Part shown: piece after piece, positions 1-12,836 of the stretch | How the letters are laid out: each line of letters begins with the position of its first letter | Position numbering within the stretch: the first letter of the stretch is position 1 | NCBI RefSeq assembly: GCF_011397635.1 | Contig: NC_064758.1 | Location: 19,713,013-19,777,012, forward strand | Length of the DNA stretch: 64,000 bases | Direction: 5' to 3' | Source of the DNA: Epinephelus fuscoguttatus | Taxonomy: Eukaryota > Chordata > Actinopteri > Perciformes > Serranidae | The notes under the pieces: generated by a model | What the model was told of the DNA's origin: nothing | Database searches by the model: none | What the model saw: the letters and a program-made list of their open reading frames with translations, nothing else | Position numbers and translations under genes: made by a program

Positions 1-1378
1 CCCTGGGCAAAGATACTTGAGTATGCCTGTGCTGTGAGGAAAAGCTGTGTTTTAGTGTCGACCAAAGGGGACAGATCAACACTGCCATACTAGCGAGACT
101 GAAAATATAGCTGTTTGGCATGGGTCCACTGACTAAAGGGTTGGTTTGTGTTCTCTATGACCCCTTGTATCAGTTTGCTTTCATTTGCCCAGGTTTTGAA
201 ATTTCAGTCTCTGAGATTTCTGCCTCCACCCCAATGCAATAGAGCTGAATGGGATTTTGTTTGTGGTGTTTGAAACATCGAAAACTTTACATTTTAAAAA
301 TTCAACAGCAACGTGCCTTCCAGAAACAGTGTCCCAGTTACTTTTAATAATCCACAGAACACACTCTCAACAGTTTTTATAAGGACTATGTCCTCTGTAG
401 AGAAAAGTTTCTGGAAAGACATATTGCTTAAATCTAGACACATAAATCTCAAACTGTCTGCATGGCTAGATATGGGTTAGTGAGAAAATACACTTTTCTA
501 TGTAATTTGAGAGACCTGACCCTTAAAAAAAATTCAATTATTGTTTGTCTTTTCCATATATCCTGTTATTTTCAAAACAAAACAAGTTTTATTAATTGTT
601 TTAGGCAAACAATTAAGTCTTTTCCTGCTTTGCTGATAGACAGAAATTCTCCATAACAGGTTTTATCTGTACTCATATTTTGGATTAAAATGTGTTTGAT
701 CAGCAAACCAAAGACTTTTTACAAATCCACAGGTGACATATCTTCCATCAGTTGCAGGGATAATCTGGCTCACTGCAAAATCATTTCCTCGTTTCAGGTG
801 AACCAGAGAATCTGACGGAGGAAGAGACAAGCTGTTGATGTGTTCTGGCAGGTGGTGGAGGATGAGGTCTTGTGATGTTCCTGACCTAATATGGCCAGGT
901 CTGGACTATCAGCTGAGAATCAGGTGCTTGCTAAATATTTAGGAGGATGAAGACTTCCTGCTGGGCAGAGGCACTCATCATAAGGCTCGGCTCAGGGCTT
1001 CTTTTCTATTTCTTAATAGTGGAATGTAAGTGAGTAAATTTACTAAAGTGCTGTAGGCTACATGTAGAAGTGTTTAACTGCTGGAAAGATGGTCTTTACA
1101 TAAATCATGGCTGTCTACACAGTTGAAAGATGCAAATATTTTTGAAACCGGTACATGACCAGAGGAAACAAGGTAAAGGACTGTAGTATTTGCTTTTGCT
1201 CAAGTGGTAGAAAACCTACAACTGCCAGAATGCACATATTTAATCTTTGCTGCTTAGATATAGTTTGACCTCAGTATTTTCATCCTAAGTAGGCCTATCC
1301 CTTTACTGTCCAGGCGGCCAAAAAAAATAGCAGAAAAACACACACCTTTCAAACTGGAGAACAAGTGCTGCTCTGAGG
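1..1378. other. Gene-free flank, nothing recognised
   Basis: No coding exon, RNA gene or clear repeat was recognised here. The sequence is AT-rich with only short random open frames and no protein similarity that I can see. Confidence 0.6.
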
Positions 1379-2075
1379 CGACAGTCTCATTAGCAGCTAA
1401 CTTTAGCACAAAGCAGGCACAATCTCTGAGCATACGAATGAGCGGCTGTGAAGCAACAAACTTTTGTCAGCAGCTAACTCAGTATCACAAAACACACACA
1501 TACACCAAGCTGAAGAGCTAACCACTGCACAGCTACAGATGCTCGTTAGCAGCTAAGCCAATAGAAAACGGGTCCATGTCATTGGTCCGACAGCCCATTG
1601 GTCCAACATCCCATTAGTCCGTGGTGCTGAACAGCTCCCGGTGGGCGTATTTCTGCCTTGATGGTGCGCCGCGACTGGCTCTGGGTCAGCTGGGAAAGGC
1701 TTGAGGCGAAGCAGGCTCACGGCTTATGTGTTTGTCACTTTCTTTTTCATTTTAACCCACACCATGATCTTTTCCTGACGCTAACCAAGTGGTTTTTGTG
1801 CCTAAACCTAACCAGACCTTAACCACAGGGCATCATGATGATTTCGGAACTGACTTCGGAACAATGGGTTTAATATGGTTGGACCAATGGTCTGTCGGAC
1901 CAATGGGCAGTTCCCATAGAAAACACAGGCAACAGTCTCATTAGCAGCTAATGTTAGCACAAAGCACACACACACCTGAGCCGAAGAATAAGCAGCTGTG
2001 AAGCAACCAACTCTTTTTGGCAGCTAAAATGGCTCCAAGGTGACAGACTCTTGTTAGCGGCTAACATTAAACGTG
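1379..2075. repeat. Diverged direct repeat of TTAGCAGCTAA-type sequence
   Basis: Two stretches (about 1380-1560 and 1928-2070) share the phrases CTCATTAGCAGCTAA, TTAGCACAAAGCA and GCTGTGAAGCAACAAAC in the same order. They look like diverged tandem copies now separated by the 346-bp inverted-repeat element at 1570-1915. No coding potential is seen. Confidence 0.5.
1570..1915. mobile_element. Non-autonomous inverted-repeat DNA transposon (MITE) with 9-bp target duplication
   Basis: The nine bases ATAGAAAAC flank the element at 1561-1569 and 1916-1924. The ends are imperfect inverted repeats of about 38 bp. The left end carries CATTGGTCCGACAGCCCATT and the right end has the same sequence inverted with one change. 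No open frame lies inside. A 9-bp duplication is in the range of Mutator-like elements, with hAT (8 bp) as an alternative. The superfamily is inferred. Confidence 0.7.
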
Positions 2076-2480
2076 CAATATGTAATTTTCTGCCGCTAGG
2101 GGTCTCAAACCAAAACAATAACAGAAGATGGAGTTGGATGACGTCACAAAGTAGCGTGGGATCATGGGAGTTGTAGTCATATAATAGATACAGCTCTTAC
2201 TTAGCTTTACAGTTAGCGATGGCTTCTCCCTCTCTGCTGCTCTCTTTTGCTCAGTGCGTCTTATGTTTAGCTATTCCTCTGCCTCTTTTATAAATGCAGT
2301 TCATTCACCGGCATCAGCTCAGCATTATAGAAACCTATCGTTACATGTTGTGGTTAGCCAGGGTTGCCCGCCGGGGGCACCACCGCTCCTCAGCAGAGGC
2401 CGCTGGCCTGGCAGCAGTGCTTGCAATACACTGGTCGAAATGATTATTATTTCGATAACATCAGCCAGATGTTTGCTTAC

Positions 2481-2716
2481 CTGTCTAGTAGAACACACGC
2501 GAGGTCGGCGTCGAATTGTAGTCCTAGATTTTCACGAAGCTCTTTCCATCTCGGAAAGGCCACACCAATATTTATCCTGGATTTAGCTCTCTTCTTATCC
2601 CAAATTCTTCTGGGATCGCTTGGTTGACCCGTACGTTTCCGTTTTACCGGCTTGTTTACCGGGACATCTTCAGTGTCAGAAGGTGCAGCAACCGTCAGTG
2701 CATAATCATGATCCAT
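2481..2716 (-). pseudogene. Transposon-type first exon with a basic domain of unknown function
   Basis: An ATG at 2716 (minus strand) opens a frame of 78 codons that ends exactly at a splice-donor sequence (GTAAGC, plus 2475-2480). The peptide is rich in Lys/Arg (VKRKRTGQPSDPRRIWDKKR) and continues RINIGVAFPRWKELRENLGL, ending in VLLDR. Similar R-x-N-x-G-x-A-F-x-R-W peptides recur in first exons of repetitive genes in fish genomes (recalled, not searched). No downstream exon was found on the minus strand, so this looks like a stranded fragment of a captured or transposon gene. Its function is unknown. Confidence 0.4.
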
Positions 2717-2871
2717 GACGAGTTAGCTTAGCCTAGCAACAGTAACATTCATTCTCTGACGTCTCATCCGGTCTGCTTCTTCTTCTTCTCCTTCATTTAA
2801 TGGCTATGGTAACTGGAGTTACGTCGCCATTGACATGCGACCTAATGACACGGTCCGTAACTTTTATTAAT

Positions 2872-5775
2872 ATTTCATATTTATCTGGGTTTGAAAAATT
2901 GTTGGAAACATTTCTGATAATCAAAGTACACAACTAAACAAAATATATAATATTGGTTTAATGGTATATTGGTTAGCAACAGTTAGTTAGCTCGTTTGTT
3001 TTGTGGCATTTAACAGAGGTGTTTATTATATTTATTAGACTGTAAGAGCTTAGAGAGCTTGCTGAACATAGTGGACTCAATGGGCACTGAATGAAATGGC
3101 ACTGATGAACGTTATTAGTTACTTTGTTTTTGTACGGTGGAGGTGGGGTGGGGGGTTATATCAAATTTGGCTCCAATGTATCATTAAGCCATAATTTCAG
3201 GCTCACCCAAAAAAATCCTGGACACAGAAATACTGAAAAACAAACAAAACAATACAGTACACATGTCTAATGTGTGTGGAAAGAAATCATTGATTTGCTT
3301 TACCTGGACTTTAAGTACACTTTTGATACCCACTGAACTTCAGTATTCTCATTCTACTTTACCTTTTCAAATGAAGACTTTCAATGTAAAACACAACATT
3401 ATCTAAAGAAATATAATGGTTGTATTAGATTAAATACCCAACAGTATATTAATGTTTCTTACATGTGAATGCATCATTAAAAATAGTCAGTAATTTGTGT
3501 ATGAAATGTACAACACCCTGAGTAGTGCCTTCTGCACAAAAACAGTACTTTTATTTTTGATTCACAACATTTTCCTGTACTTTAACTGAAATTTTAAATG
3601 TTACTGTTACTTGTAAAATATTAGTATTTTCATACTGTGTTATTGTCTATCTTAATACTTCTTCCTCTACATTTTTCAGTTCATAACTCGCTCCTTCTCT
3701 CTTTCCTCAAACCCACTCATGCTCACGCTCTGTCTTCTTTGTGTCTTTGTATTTCGCCGCTGTTGTCCTCTTCCCTGCAAACGATCACATCTACAGTACA
3801 GTAGGCATCCTAGAGATTTTGTGTAGGAAGAAAGTATTTCATGTGGGAAGAAATAGTTTTTAAAAACAAAGGGTTTCAGTTCTCCAAAAGGATTTCAAGT
3901 GTCTTTCAAACCCTTTAAAATATTAGCGCTGACAGGCATGTTGTTGACTTCCAGTGCTTCAATGTTCACTGTTAATAACCAAAGATTTTTTTCATTCAGT
4001 AATTTGGTGCTGACATGTGTTTATTATACAGTTGTTTGTCCACTTACTGAGCTGATGGCTTTGACCTGCATGTACGAAGTCTAAAAATGTTGAATTAAGT
4101 GGTACAAACCTAATTAAACACCGACATATTAAATTAAACCTAATGATGAGACTGTCTGAAACCTCTCATACTTTAATTGAACGTATTCTGCTGTCTGTTT
4201 GCCTTTTCTGAGTCCACACAGTGTGTTGCTGAATCCCCACTGATTAAATTCCTCCATAAATGATTATACTTAATGAAATGCAAGCAATTAAAGTAAAAGC
4301 CTGATCAAATGGTGGCTGACAGTCAGTCAAATATGCTGACATGTAATTGAAAAAGTCCCCTTTCTCTTGCTCTCTCCACTGTCCCTGTAATATGAATCCG
4401 TTTAAAAACAGATCAGGTTTCAGGCGGCAACAGGGGAGTAGATGATACTTAATCAACTAATTGACAGAACAAAGACCTTTTCAAATGTGTGTTCAATAAC
4501 ATCTGGCCCCTCTCATGTTTAACGCTAAATTATTCACCAGGACGACTTTTTGCATCCAAACTAGCAGCAGCTTAACGTTTCAGTGGCTGATGAACGTGTC
4601 AGGCAGCAAAGGTTAAAGGTTAAACTAAAAGTAAACTTAGCAACTTTGTGGCAATTTAACCGGTGTAAACCACAATCTCTCTTTGTGAATATAATAATAA
4701 ACAAGCTGGCACCTTCTGACAAACTGTCTCATCGGACATAAAAAAACACGGAGCCTCACTTTCATTGATCAGCTATAGCATTAAATGTTATTACTCGTCA
4801 GGCTTTCTGGATCAAAGGCAATTATTCATAATTCACCTTTCCAAAATCCTGTGGTGTCGCTCTGTACTACAAAAGCAACAGAGAACACTGAGTACAATTT
4901 AATGGATTACCATTTTTCCCTGTGCCTTATGACACAATGACACAATTACCTTAAAGCTTATTTTCGAGGCGGGAAAAAGAGGATTGGGTGACAGAAAAAT
5001 AAGGCGGATAATATGCTCTCTTGTATTTAACTTTGACAAACTTGCAGGCTCAAGGCGTAACCGTTTCCTAGTCCTTTCCGTCATGCTTCAGAGAGTGGGA
5101 AGGGCCCTGTATACTGTAGCTACAGGTCATTGTTGCCGTACAGATGAACTAAGTGACAATAATTGAGTTAAGAGGGGAAACAAATGATGTCATGAGTGCA
5201 TGAAGTGGAAAGAGTCGACTGATTTATTTTCCAAAACAATACATGCCAGAGCAAATCAGTTTTATTGGGAGGTGGTGGGGGGGCGGGAGGGGGGTTCAAA
5301 CTGTGGCTTTGGTTCACTAGGCTTCACGGCAGTCGCCACACAGAATGTGCGCCAAAGATCCCCAACAAGACAATAAGTCACTTTAATCTGTGATTACAGT
5401 GGCAGAATGACAGTCGGAAAATCAGGAAGTGATCGGCTATTTAGATGTTTTACTTACAGTAATTAAAATAATACAGTACATTGCCTACTTTAACGATAAA
5501 AATACCACAATCCATGTAGAGGTAGATGTAATGTTTTTGTAGCACTAAAGTATTTATTATGCAAAGCCCTTTCATAGATTATATAATATGTTCTGTTATT
5601 GTATTATTGCTGATGCTTGAACATGAAGCAGCTTTTGAATGCTGTCACTGGTCAAGGTGGAGCCAATTTATTCATGATATGTTTATTTAATTTAGCTAAT
5701 TTGACCAACTCTCTATATAGTAGGGTAATACAAACTTTAACAATGCATATTTTCTATAACAGTCAATAGATTTTA
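2872..5775. other. Gene-free stretch with one enhancer-like patch
   Basis: No exon was recognised. About 4150-4620 is AT-rich with several TAATTA/ATTAAA homeodomain-type words and little low-complexity sequence, as in developmental noncoding elements. That is only an impression without alignment. A G-rich run (GGTGGGGGGGCGGGAGGGGGG) lies at 5274-5294. Confidence 0.4.
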
Positions 5776-5783
5776 ACACACAT

Positions 5784-5839
<56 letters not shown>
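5776..5839. repeat. Compound (CA)n(TA)n microsatellite
   Basis: About 15 CA units run directly into about 17 TA units. This is a simple compound dinucleotide repeat. The peptides of repeated Tyr-Ile or Val-Cys that it would encode are spurious. Confidence 0.95.
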
Positions 5840-5843
<4 letters not shown>

Positions 5844-5901
5844 GTGGCTGTCAAACATACAATGCAGTGAATATAAGGAGAGGTATAAAGTGGTAATACC
5901 A

Positions 5902-6195
5902 CGGCAGCAGTAGCTCAGTCCATAGGGACTTGGGTTGGTAACTGGAGGGTCACTTGTTCAAATCCCCCATCAAGAACAAATACAGAGCGTGGACTGGTGG
6001 CTGGAGAGGTGCCAGTTCACCTCCTGGGCACTGCTGAGGTGCCCCTGAGCAAGGCACCGAACCCCCCGACCGGGACGCCTGTCCATGGCAGCCCCCTCAC
6101 TCTGACATGTCTCCACTTGTGCCTGTATAGGTCCTGTTTGTGCATGTGTGTGTATTTCAGACCTGTGCGTAACTGTTAACAGAGTGAAAAAATTA
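5902..6195 (+). mobile_element. tRNA-headed SINE, family B, copy 1
   Basis: The head GCAGTAGCTCAGTCCATAGG resembles a tRNA A box. CTTGTTCAAATCC about 45 bases later resembles a B box. The body (CTGGAGAGGTGCCAGTTC, GAGCAAGGCACCGAACCCCC) is shared with the copy at 43,102-43,425. The A-rich 3' end is degraded. This is a dispersed repeat, not a tRNA gene. Confidence 0.8.
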
Positions 6196-6393
6196 AATTT
6201 AAAATTTAAACAAACAACAACAATTGAAATACTAGTAATACTTTCTTTATTGTATTTATGAATGTGAGTAAATGCACTTTGTTACTTTACACCAGTGAGG
6301 TCATTGTGTATCATGAGGTATGTTACAGCACTACATGAAACACCAACTTGTCGTCAACAAAACAAGAACAAGACAAAACCTTTGAAAGCAACC

Positions 6394-6395
6394 AG

Positions 6396-6426
<31 letters not shown>

Positions 6427-6446
6427 TGTGTGTGTGTGTGTGCGCG
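6394..6446. repeat. (GT)n microsatellite
   Basis: About 24 GT units with one GTATGT interruption, ending in GCGCGC. Confidence 0.95.
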
Positions 6447-6649
6447 CAAAAAAAGGCGGTGAAACTGAATATATTGTGTTAATTACCACATTTCAGCTAG
6501 AATTGTCACTCAGCTTCCTTTATTTATTTTGTTTTTTCGTTTATTTTTATTTTATTTTTAAATATATTTCTTGTAGTGTATTCTTTGCTTGACATTATGT
6601 TTGTTTATATTAAAAGAAGCATGCCAATACTATATTTTATCTTTGAAAA

Positions 6650-6728
6650 TCATTAATTCATTCATTCATTCATTATCCAGAACCACTTATCCTAGTCACA
6701 GGGCTATCCTGGTCCTGTCACAGGGCTT
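6650..6728 (-). mobile_element. 3' fragment of SINE family A
   Basis: On the minus strand this reads as a GGATAAG...GGTTCTGG end followed by (ATGA)n, matching the tail of the full SINE at 20,018-20,386. Only the last 70-80 bases are left. Confidence 0.55.
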
Positions 6729-9690
6729 GAAAATGATGCTTCACAATAAAAAACATTGAAACTGATTTGTCTTTCAGTCTGTATTCAGTCACAGTATCAA
6801 TGAAAAAAAAAACCAAATACTTAAAAGTACTTCTGTTTATCTGAGCATTTTTATGATTTTCTATGTGACAAAAAAAAAAAAAAAAAACCCTCTCTTTAAC
6901 TGATGGGTTTTGGATGCATTCTACAATACATTAATAAATGTACTAGATCTGTATTTTAAAACCACAGATTAATCTGTCATTTACAGAAAAAACAACTTTG
7001 TAGGCAACAACCTTGTGGTGACTGATGTAACTATAATAACTGCTTCCACTTGTGTGTATGCTAATAGTTGTATAATTTGACACATGATCTTTTTTGCATT
7101 TTGTGTTGAAACGTTACGAGCAAGATCTGTGCAGGAAATAACATAAACGTAGTACACACTGCTCCTAACGCCCCGAGACATACAGCACAGGTTGGTGGTG
7201 TCACCGTATCAGCACAAAGAAGAGCACTAATGATGCGAGATAGGCCTGAAGGACATACTGAGTTGTTGACATTCAACTGTAGGGAAGTCATTCCAATCCA
7301 GTGTGGAAAAAAAAGAAACATAGGAATGATTAAAGTGACAAAGGTTCTGTCTGCTCTTGTCCTTTGCCTGACTGACGACTTCACAGAGAGAGAGACTAAT
7401 TGCGCGGGGGATGAAAGTGGCCACAATTATTTCCCTATAATGGCATAGATGCATCCATTTCAAAGAGAGTTTGCAACTTCAGATGAAGTTTACTTAATTA
7501 AGCCCGAGTCGAGGGTCTTTGTTCCTGCGTGTTTATGTTTGAGTGTTTGTGCATTTGTGATTCTGCGTGCAACATTTTAGATTTAATTAAGTTATAGGCT
7601 GTTTAGAGCAATTCCATTCAGGCTATTCATTCCCTCTTTCTTTATTTCTGTCCTTCTTTCTTACTTTATTTCTTGCTTTTTCCATTTATCTATCTGTAAA
7701 AGGCTGATCACTAAAAATGTGAGGTTTTGAATCTTATTCTATCACAAAGCCAGATCTAGCAGATTTGAATGCAATAAAAATAGATAATGATAATAATACA
7801 AAATAAAATTTAAAAGCAATGCAAAGTTTCAAAGGTCAAACACTTCCTTTCAGCCACCATTTCCTCACTGCTGGTACATTGTTTACCCTCTAAAGCCATC
7901 TTAAACTTGATCTAGTCACATCTGTTGAACATTTGGGCTGCACTACAAAAGAAGAAGAAGAAGAAGAAGAAGAAGAAGAAAAGAGAGACTGTCCCAGTTT
8001 TAGTATAGTCGACAGTCGCAGGCATGCTGAGGTGGTAACTTCAGTCTGTGAAAAGTTTCCCTGTCTGTAGGTGTGTGGTAAAGCCGGGGCTCTTGTTGTA
8101 TTGAGGTAGAATATGACTCATAATCCCAGATGACTCATGCGGTGCATTGAAGTCACACTGAGGCTCTCAATATAAACTGATTTTCATGACGATATGGGAT
8201 GGGTACAGTGTTGACAAGGTTGGAGCTTCCTCTTTTTGTTCCACTTTTTAACTTTTTTGAGGGTTGGAGTTCTTAAACTGCACTCAGAGACTGGTTTATC
8301 TCTGCAAAGCTTGATATGAATAACTATGTGGAAGAAACTAGAAAGTCTGTTAAATATGCACTTAACTGCAACAAGAAATACACTTGGTGAAACTAGCTTA
8401 AAGGGATATGGTTGCTTTAGATATCACAGCAAATGATGCGCTGTGAACACAGTCCTTGCCTCGGGGCAACACGGTGACTAATGCATTTAACTGCGATTAA
8501 ACAGCCTATATATTTAATGTGAAAACTGGTCGTGTTTTACAAGAAAGAAAAGGGTGAGCATAAAACTTGTGTTGGCCGAGAACCTGCTTATATAACATTA
8601 TTTCAGCAGATCCCAGCTATAAAAAAATCTTTAAAAGTTTATTAAATAACTCATTTAAATTAGCTTTTTTTTCTGTTTTCAGTAAAAGGATGATGCACTT
8701 ATTTACTGTTTACTTGTTTTTGTGAGCTAAGCTTTTTCCATTGTTTGCTTCAATCCAATCAGTAGAACAAAAGGATGCCTTCGAAAAGAGGTTTGAGCTC
8801 AGGAAAATGTATGACCACGACGAAATATACCAATAATGTGCGCTCAGTCCCACACAAACACACACTCACACACATATGCACTCACCACAACATAAATAAA
8901 TATAACTGCATAGTGTGTTTCTTTGCACTTTTCAAATACCACTGGGAAAATGCAAGTTTCTGGGTCATAGCATGGGAAAAAAGTCTCAGAGAAATGCATT
9001 TAATACATTTGACTTTCCAGTGCAGAATGTACACATGCATACTATACTGTATATGATGCATGATATTGAAAACGCTCTTTCCATGGACGACACTCTTTGA
9101 TGTCCTCTCACTTAGAAAACAGCCCAGCATGTGGTCTTTAGTCTAATTTTGCTGGATTATTAAAGCATTTGATCACATCTCAGAGATTAATAATTGTGCA
9201 TCTTGACATAAAACAGCCAATTACACTCTAAAGGTCCTTTTAATACGCAGTATAAATGTGTATTATATTTAGGATGATGTTACAGTGCTTCTTTCAAATA
9301 TCAGACATCAGTATGGAAACCTGGTCAGTGTCGTATTCCCATGTGGATGAATAGAAACAGCATCAGATCCCGGTGTTGACGCTGGACTCATTTAATGATG
9401 TTTGCTGGCAACATGTACAGGACGGACACAGACAGAGTTAACGCCACACATGAAGGCGCTCATTCCCTCTGCATTTTCAGGTCAGTGGCTTTCATCAGAT
9501 GTAATGGGGGGTGGGTTGTAAATTATGAATGAAGAACCACTCTGTGGACGATGAGGATGATGCAGATTATTCATCCCTGCTTCCTTCGGAGCCACTTTTC
9601 GCAGAGGGATTTCACACCAGAGGGATGAGGACTGTATTTCTCACAAGTAAGTAGATTACAGGCCGCAGCCGGCGACTGCTATCGCCATCT
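6729..9690. other. Gene-free stretch
   Basis: No exon was recognised. It contains an A18 run at 6871-6888 and a (GAA)n tract. Around 7390-7620 the complexity is high, with TTAATTAAG and TTTAATTAAG words that could mark a noncoding regulatory element. This was not tested by alignment. Confidence 0.4.
7947..7981. repeat. (GAA)n microsatellite
   Basis: Eleven consecutive GAA units on the plus strand. The all-purine strand could form triplex DNA. Confidence 0.95.
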
Positions 9691-11869
9691 GGATTATGGT
9701 CTGGATCAAGGGTTCCCAAACTTTTTAATGTCAAAGACTTCAGCATCGATATACATTCAGCCCCAGGCTCCTGTATGATAAGATTTGTATCTGAAGTAGC
9801 TTAGAGGAGACTTTTTTGCAGTATGTGTTGAATTTGTATCACTGAGGCTTTATGTCATTTAAATTTAACCTTTATTTTACCTAGATAGCCACTAAGATCA
9901 GGCCCTGGACAAATTTATAGTACAGTTTACATGAAAAAATAAAAATTAAGCAGTATCATGTAACCAGACTGTGTGGCTTAACAAAACAAGAGACAAAGCA
10001 TAACAGATGATAAGAGGTAAATACTGTCAGTGGGCCAGTGACAATTTTGTTTAGTGGTAGAAACTCCCAGAAAGGAAAAAAAACAAAAAAACAAAACTAA
10101 GCTATTCCTCATTTCTGGGGGGGACCTTGCTGAGGTATTTGTGGTAGCTATTCAGATCGTAGCATAATATCACTGTCACTGAATCTCTCATCTAAAAAAT
10201 CTTCTTTTAATGTAACATTTATTTTAACAGGATAATCAGGGTATGCTGAGAGAGTCCTGGCAGGAGAGGCTACAGAAAAAATCAGTTTATTGGAATCTAA
10301 AGATCAACCTAGAAAGATACAATATCATCTAACTTCTCTTGATTAACACGAAATGAAGACCGAAAGCAACGGCAGATGATGCAGGTCAGTACTGTCAGTG
10401 GATTGAATGCAACAACTTAGCTATGAAAACCTCCAGAAAGTTAAAGCTGGGGTAGGTAAAAATCTGGTAAAATGCCCTTATCCTTCAAACACATTCTCAC
10501 TCCAACCTTGTCACATATGGATGTTTGGTCATGGACCTTCCATGTCCTTCTTTCAAAATGCCCTTCTGTTTCTTATAGGAAATGTACCATTTGCATACAG
10601 TCTCTTTCAAAATAAATGCTCTACGTCAGAACAACAACGCAAATTGACATTTTTTTCCCTGCAGCAACTAACGCACGTGGTTGGGTTTAGGCAACAAAAA
10701 CAACAGCGTTTATCTTTATAATCTTATGGGATGCAAACACCGCTCTCCTGGATGAAGGTGACTGTTTGTTGGACTGATCTGCCAAACTTTCCCCCCATCC
10801 CTACATGGACTTATACAGCCCCCCTGACGCCGCTGAGCACCGTTAAACTATTACGGTAAACTGGCCGCATACAATGCCGATGTTAAAGGACGGCATTTTT
10901 CATCAGTGTCTGACACCTCAAGTCACTGCCCAAGCTCTGGAGTTTGATGACTTCGGAATGGGACTAGGTTAGTCCTGCAGCTCTCTCTGCAACCCTTTGT
11001 GTCCTAAGCCCCTCCCACCATTAGTCCACCGGCAAATGCACTTCATGCATTTATCATACATCAGTTTATTTAATCTTATTTAATTTTACAGTTGTGTGCA
11101 GCCTATGCGCTCAGCCCCTCCTTACTCTGCTGTTCATCAGACCACAAGTGAATAAATTAGCTAGCTAGCCACCACACGGTCTCTCCGCTTTGCTTCTCTC
11201 TGCTGTGGACTGCTTTTCCATGAGAAGAGCTAGCAGCTACTCAAGAGATGGAGCATCGATTGGTGGCTGTAGCAGCTCAAATTCTTCCAGTGCAAAACCC
11301 ACAGCGCTCGGTGCCATAATGGGCTAATGGCCAGCCTCAGTGCTGGGTCTAACCTGTGTAACAGCAGCAACAGAAAGTTTCCTGATTTGGCAGTGAATCA
11401 TCCTCTGAGCTGGGGTTTGTGTTGGCTGGATTCAGGCTTCTGCAGCAGTTGTGTGGTGTAGTGTAGACAGTTGTTGCCAATGCTGGAAAAGCAACTTTCT
11501 GCAGAATTTTCCACCACTGAATCAGGCTTTCACAGAAGGGTCATGCTAGCAAACAGAAACACTCTCTCTCTGAAATGACCTGTGATTGGCCAAAGTCTTG
11601 CATCACTGGCTTAATCCTGAAAACAGAGCAAAGGGGAGGTGCAGAAGACCTGTTTTATCTCAGTGCACTTAAATTACAATTATATTATATTAATATTATG
11701 TTTATATTATGGTCCAATAATGTCAAAATTAAACTGGCTCCCAAAGCTTATAAAAAAATTATAAAATCATTCTGAGGACCTTTTTGAACACAGGAGAAAG
11801 CATGGATCCTGGTATTGGAAAACACGTGGCCTGAAGATGATGACAACACTGATAGGTGGAGGAGCAGAA
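9691..11869. other. Gene-free stretch with old repeats
   Basis: GGGTTCCCAAACTTTTTAATG at 9709-9729 resembles the end of a hAT-type element. About 10,440-10,970 (TCACATATGGATGTTTGG, CGTGGTTGGGTTTAGGCAAC) reads like an interspersed fish repeat, but I cannot name its family or limits. No coding exon was seen. Confidence 0.4.
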
Positions 11870-12260
11870 GCATCATGAAAATAATAACAGAGATGATGAC
11901 GAGATGGTTGGAGCGCCCTGAACTTGTTCCTCATTTCCTCTCTTTGTCATGACTACAATCGAGCTATTTAGCAGCAGAATAAATGCTTTTAATTTACTTC
12001 AGAAACACAGCTGTGTCTGGCTTGTGGTTCGTGGGCCCGGGGCCAAACATCAGCGATGTGGCAGGGAAGAATGATTGCTGCTGATCATGCAGTGTGCCGG
12101 CTGCTGATGACTTTATCGGAACACATCAAGTTATTGATGATTAATTTAGACAGTGAATCAATGCGTGCCGTTGGCTTCATCAGGGTCTCGCTGACCTTAG
12201 AGGCCTTCATTAGGTGGAGTAAAACGACATATGCAAAAGGTTTCCCTGCTTTTGAAATGG
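11870..12260. promoter_or_regulatory. Possible conserved noncoding (enhancer-like) element
   Basis: A 390-base high-complexity stretch without repeats or coding frame, containing GATTAATTTAGAC, repeated CTGCTGAT words and TTATTGATGATTAATTT. Such homeodomain-rich unique islands in a gene desert are typical of developmental enhancers. This is inference from texture only. Confidence 0.25.
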
Positions 12261-12589
12261 TTGATTACTTTAAAAATTGAAATGTTACTCGTAACATCTT
12301 GTCCTTTAAATCAAGTTTAAACAAGGCTTCATTCTTCTGTTTTTTTTTTTACTTCACCTTATTTCAGACCACTGGCTCGTCGCAAAAGTAAGCAAGTAAG
12401 TCAATCTTTGTCCTCAACTTTTGCAAAAATACCTCGCCTGTGTCTGTCCCAATTCCTATCTCATGATTATAAAAATGTGTCAGTGAGCAGCCACCTGAGC
12501 AAGACCTGGATAATAAACACTGATACAGTAGATCTTCACTTCTGAAAAGCTCGAGTCTCATCCTGTTCCGTTTCCTCTCTGCTGTCTGA

Positions 12590-12836
12590 TGGAGGTGTAG
12601 GAGGAAGGAGGAGGAGGAGGAGGAGGAGGAAGAGGAGAAAAAGGAGGGAGGGGCAAGTAGAGGAGAAATGAGCTTGAGCTCTGATGAGGATGAATAGTGA
12701 AGAGAGGAAGAGGGAAAAGAGGAGGAGGGTGGGGTGAAGAGGAATTGGAGGTCGGGACTGAGAGGAGGGGAGAAAAGGGGGGAAACCGAGGGGAGAAGAA
12801 GGAGAGATGGGGAGGGAGCGAAAGGGTGCTGAGAGG
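12590..12836. repeat. Polypurine tract (GGA/GAA-rich)
   Basis: About 245 bases that are almost entirely A and G on the plus strand, including (GGA)n at 12,603-12,630 and GGGAGGGG blocks. The Ser/Pro-rich minus-strand frame (12,364-12,894) is a by-product of this composition. Confidence 0.85.
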
